Of a stretch of 64,000 nucleotides of DNA, positions 62,800 through 64,000 are shown in pieces. Positions within the stretch are counted from its first letter, which is position 1. Every line of letters starts with the position of its first letter. The translations under genes were made by a program, and so were the position numbers. The notes beneath the pieces are model-generated. The model had not been told where the DNA came from and did no database searches. It saw only the letters and a program-made list of their open reading frames with translations. Source of the stretch: Saksenaea vasiformis B4078 (Eukaryota; Mucoromycota; Mucoromycetes; Mucorales; Saksenaeaceae); assembly GCA_000697055.1 (NCBI GenBank), contig JNDT01001892.1, positions 28,849 to 92,848 on the forward strand. The letters are read 5' to 3'.

Positions 62800-64000
62800 T
62801 GGAAATCAGGTAAGCGCTAATCAGGTAAGTTCATATAATTGTATATGATTTTTTTTCTTCATGACCACAGTTGTCGTAATCACTTATTTTTCTTTTTCTT
62901 ACAATAACAATCCTAAAGAGAACATTTGTTTAAACGATGAGGAAAGGTGCTGGTGACTTAAAGGGCCTTCAACAAATGATCTCTTCCTTTGTTTATACTT
63001 GTGTCTCTATCTCATATTTCCTTTTTTTTTTTCTGTACTGGCGGATGTTCAGAAGTTTTGTAGATATGAGATTGTTTTCCGAATCAAAAGATGACGAATA
63101 AATATGCAACGTTTGAGCGGCCGCCGATGTTCTAAGAAATATGATTGATTGAAACGATCGCCGCTGTACGATAGCATAAACGCTTCTAAAGAGGACGCAC
63201 TCGTTTTATTTAGAAGGGTCGTTTGAAAGAAATGACGTGTGATGTGCGAACATGCAGCATTTACTAAACTTTCGCACGTTCCGATGAGACACGACCATCC
63301 TCCATTGTGCAAAGAATCAACCAGCCACGTAGACATAAATTCGTAATGATACAGCGTAATCCCTGTACTAATGAAGCTTTTATTACAGTTGCGGATATTT
63401 GCATTTCAACAACCATGTCTCCGCCTCTGTATTTTTCAATGAGCACCGCCAGAGCGGCTTCGTTGCTGGTTTGGTCACCTACCGCATCAAGCCCAGTAAC
63501 AGCAGTGTCGTCTACAGCCAAAACGACATGACACGCTTTTTATTCCGCCCCACTGACACCATGGGAAATAGTTATCGTCTGTCCCTTTAGGTTCCTCCCG
63601 TACTTGGTTCCGTGTGTACTACTTTCCTGTGACAAAAAAATACGTACCTAGAAACCCAATAACCAACAAGAACCTCCAGCATTATTACAGAACTAGTCCA
63701 CAGTTGTCTCTTGAGAACCTCCAGTATCTGAACTTGTACCTCTAGAAACTCAAGGGAAACTTTTTGTCTTCTTTCGCGACATCCAATAACCTACAGAAAC
63801 CATTTTGTCGTTTTTCACAACATTCAATAACCTATATCAGAGTTTAGGATCCTTTTTGTGTTATCTGGGATCCTTGACAAATGTTTTTGGCATCCAATTT
63901 TGCATTTTCCGGTAAAATTCAGGAACCTCGAGCGATTTTTTTTATTCAACCACGTTATACTATTGGATCAATTTCGCCCACTTGTATGCTGAGCTTCATC
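62800..64000. other. Right-edge stretch without a supported gene
   Basis: Two overlapping minus-strand frames (63049-63336 and 63264-63521) look partly protein-like (LIEKYRGGDMVVEMQI, STWLVDSLHNGGW) and could be decayed pieces of one gene, but no family was recognised. Bases 63600-63860 contain loosely repeated phrases of the type CAATAACCTA and GAACCTCCAGTAT. Confidence 0.4.

Overview
The window looks like nuclear DNA of an early-diverging filamentous fungus, most likely Mucoromycota (Mucorales-like). The reasons are genes split by many 45-75 base introns with GT-AG ends, fungal regulators (a heat-shock factor, an NDT80/PhoG factor, a Cdc25-type RasGEF with SH3), a Crinkler-type gene, a DUF6729-like relic and a Fanzor gene. 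No rRNA, tRNA or CRISPR array was recognised. Exon joins were worked out by eye from splice signals and reading-frame continuity.

Layout. Bases 1-13,500 hold a family of secreted subtilisin-like proteases: one gene on plus, two on minus, and a decayed C-terminal relic between the two minus genes. Bases 13,500-17,190 are empty. A heat-shock transcription factor (17.2-18.6 kb, minus) and an NDT80/PhoG-like factor (22.2-24.6 kb, plus) follow, separated by 3.7 kb without genes. At 26.6-29.6 kb lies a broken Crinkler (CRN) NTPase gene framed by a diverged direct repeat. Then come a fatty aldehyde dehydrogenase (30.9-33.1 kb), arginase (33.8-34.9 kb), a decayed sugar-transporter-like MFS gene (36.6-38.5 kb) and ribosomal protein uS17/RPS11 (39.5-40.2 kb, minus).

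The right half has a disordered possible TORC1-associated protein (41.9-43.0 kb), a small relic resembling a Fanzor/TnpB-type C-terminus (44.2 kb), an SH3-RasGEF (45.1-48.3 kb, minus) and a PLP-dependent group II decarboxylase (49.5-51.3 kb, minus). Next are a DUF6729-like relic with an in-frame stop (51.8-52.5 kb) and an apparently intact 19-exon Fanzor gene, a eukaryotic relative of TnpB/Cas12 RNA-guided nucleases (53.5-56.9 kb). The window ends with a possible Rcf2-type mitochondrial membrane protein, a coiled-coil plus W2-domain protein with acidic tracts (60.3-62.3 kb) and a Tc1-like transposase fragment.

Housekeeping and signalling genes sit between accessory patches made of the protease family, the CRN locus and the DUF6729/Fanzor/transposase remnants. 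The Fanzor locus is the most interesting item: all 18 inferred introns join into one open frame of about 801 residues that keeps the RuvC-type motifs.
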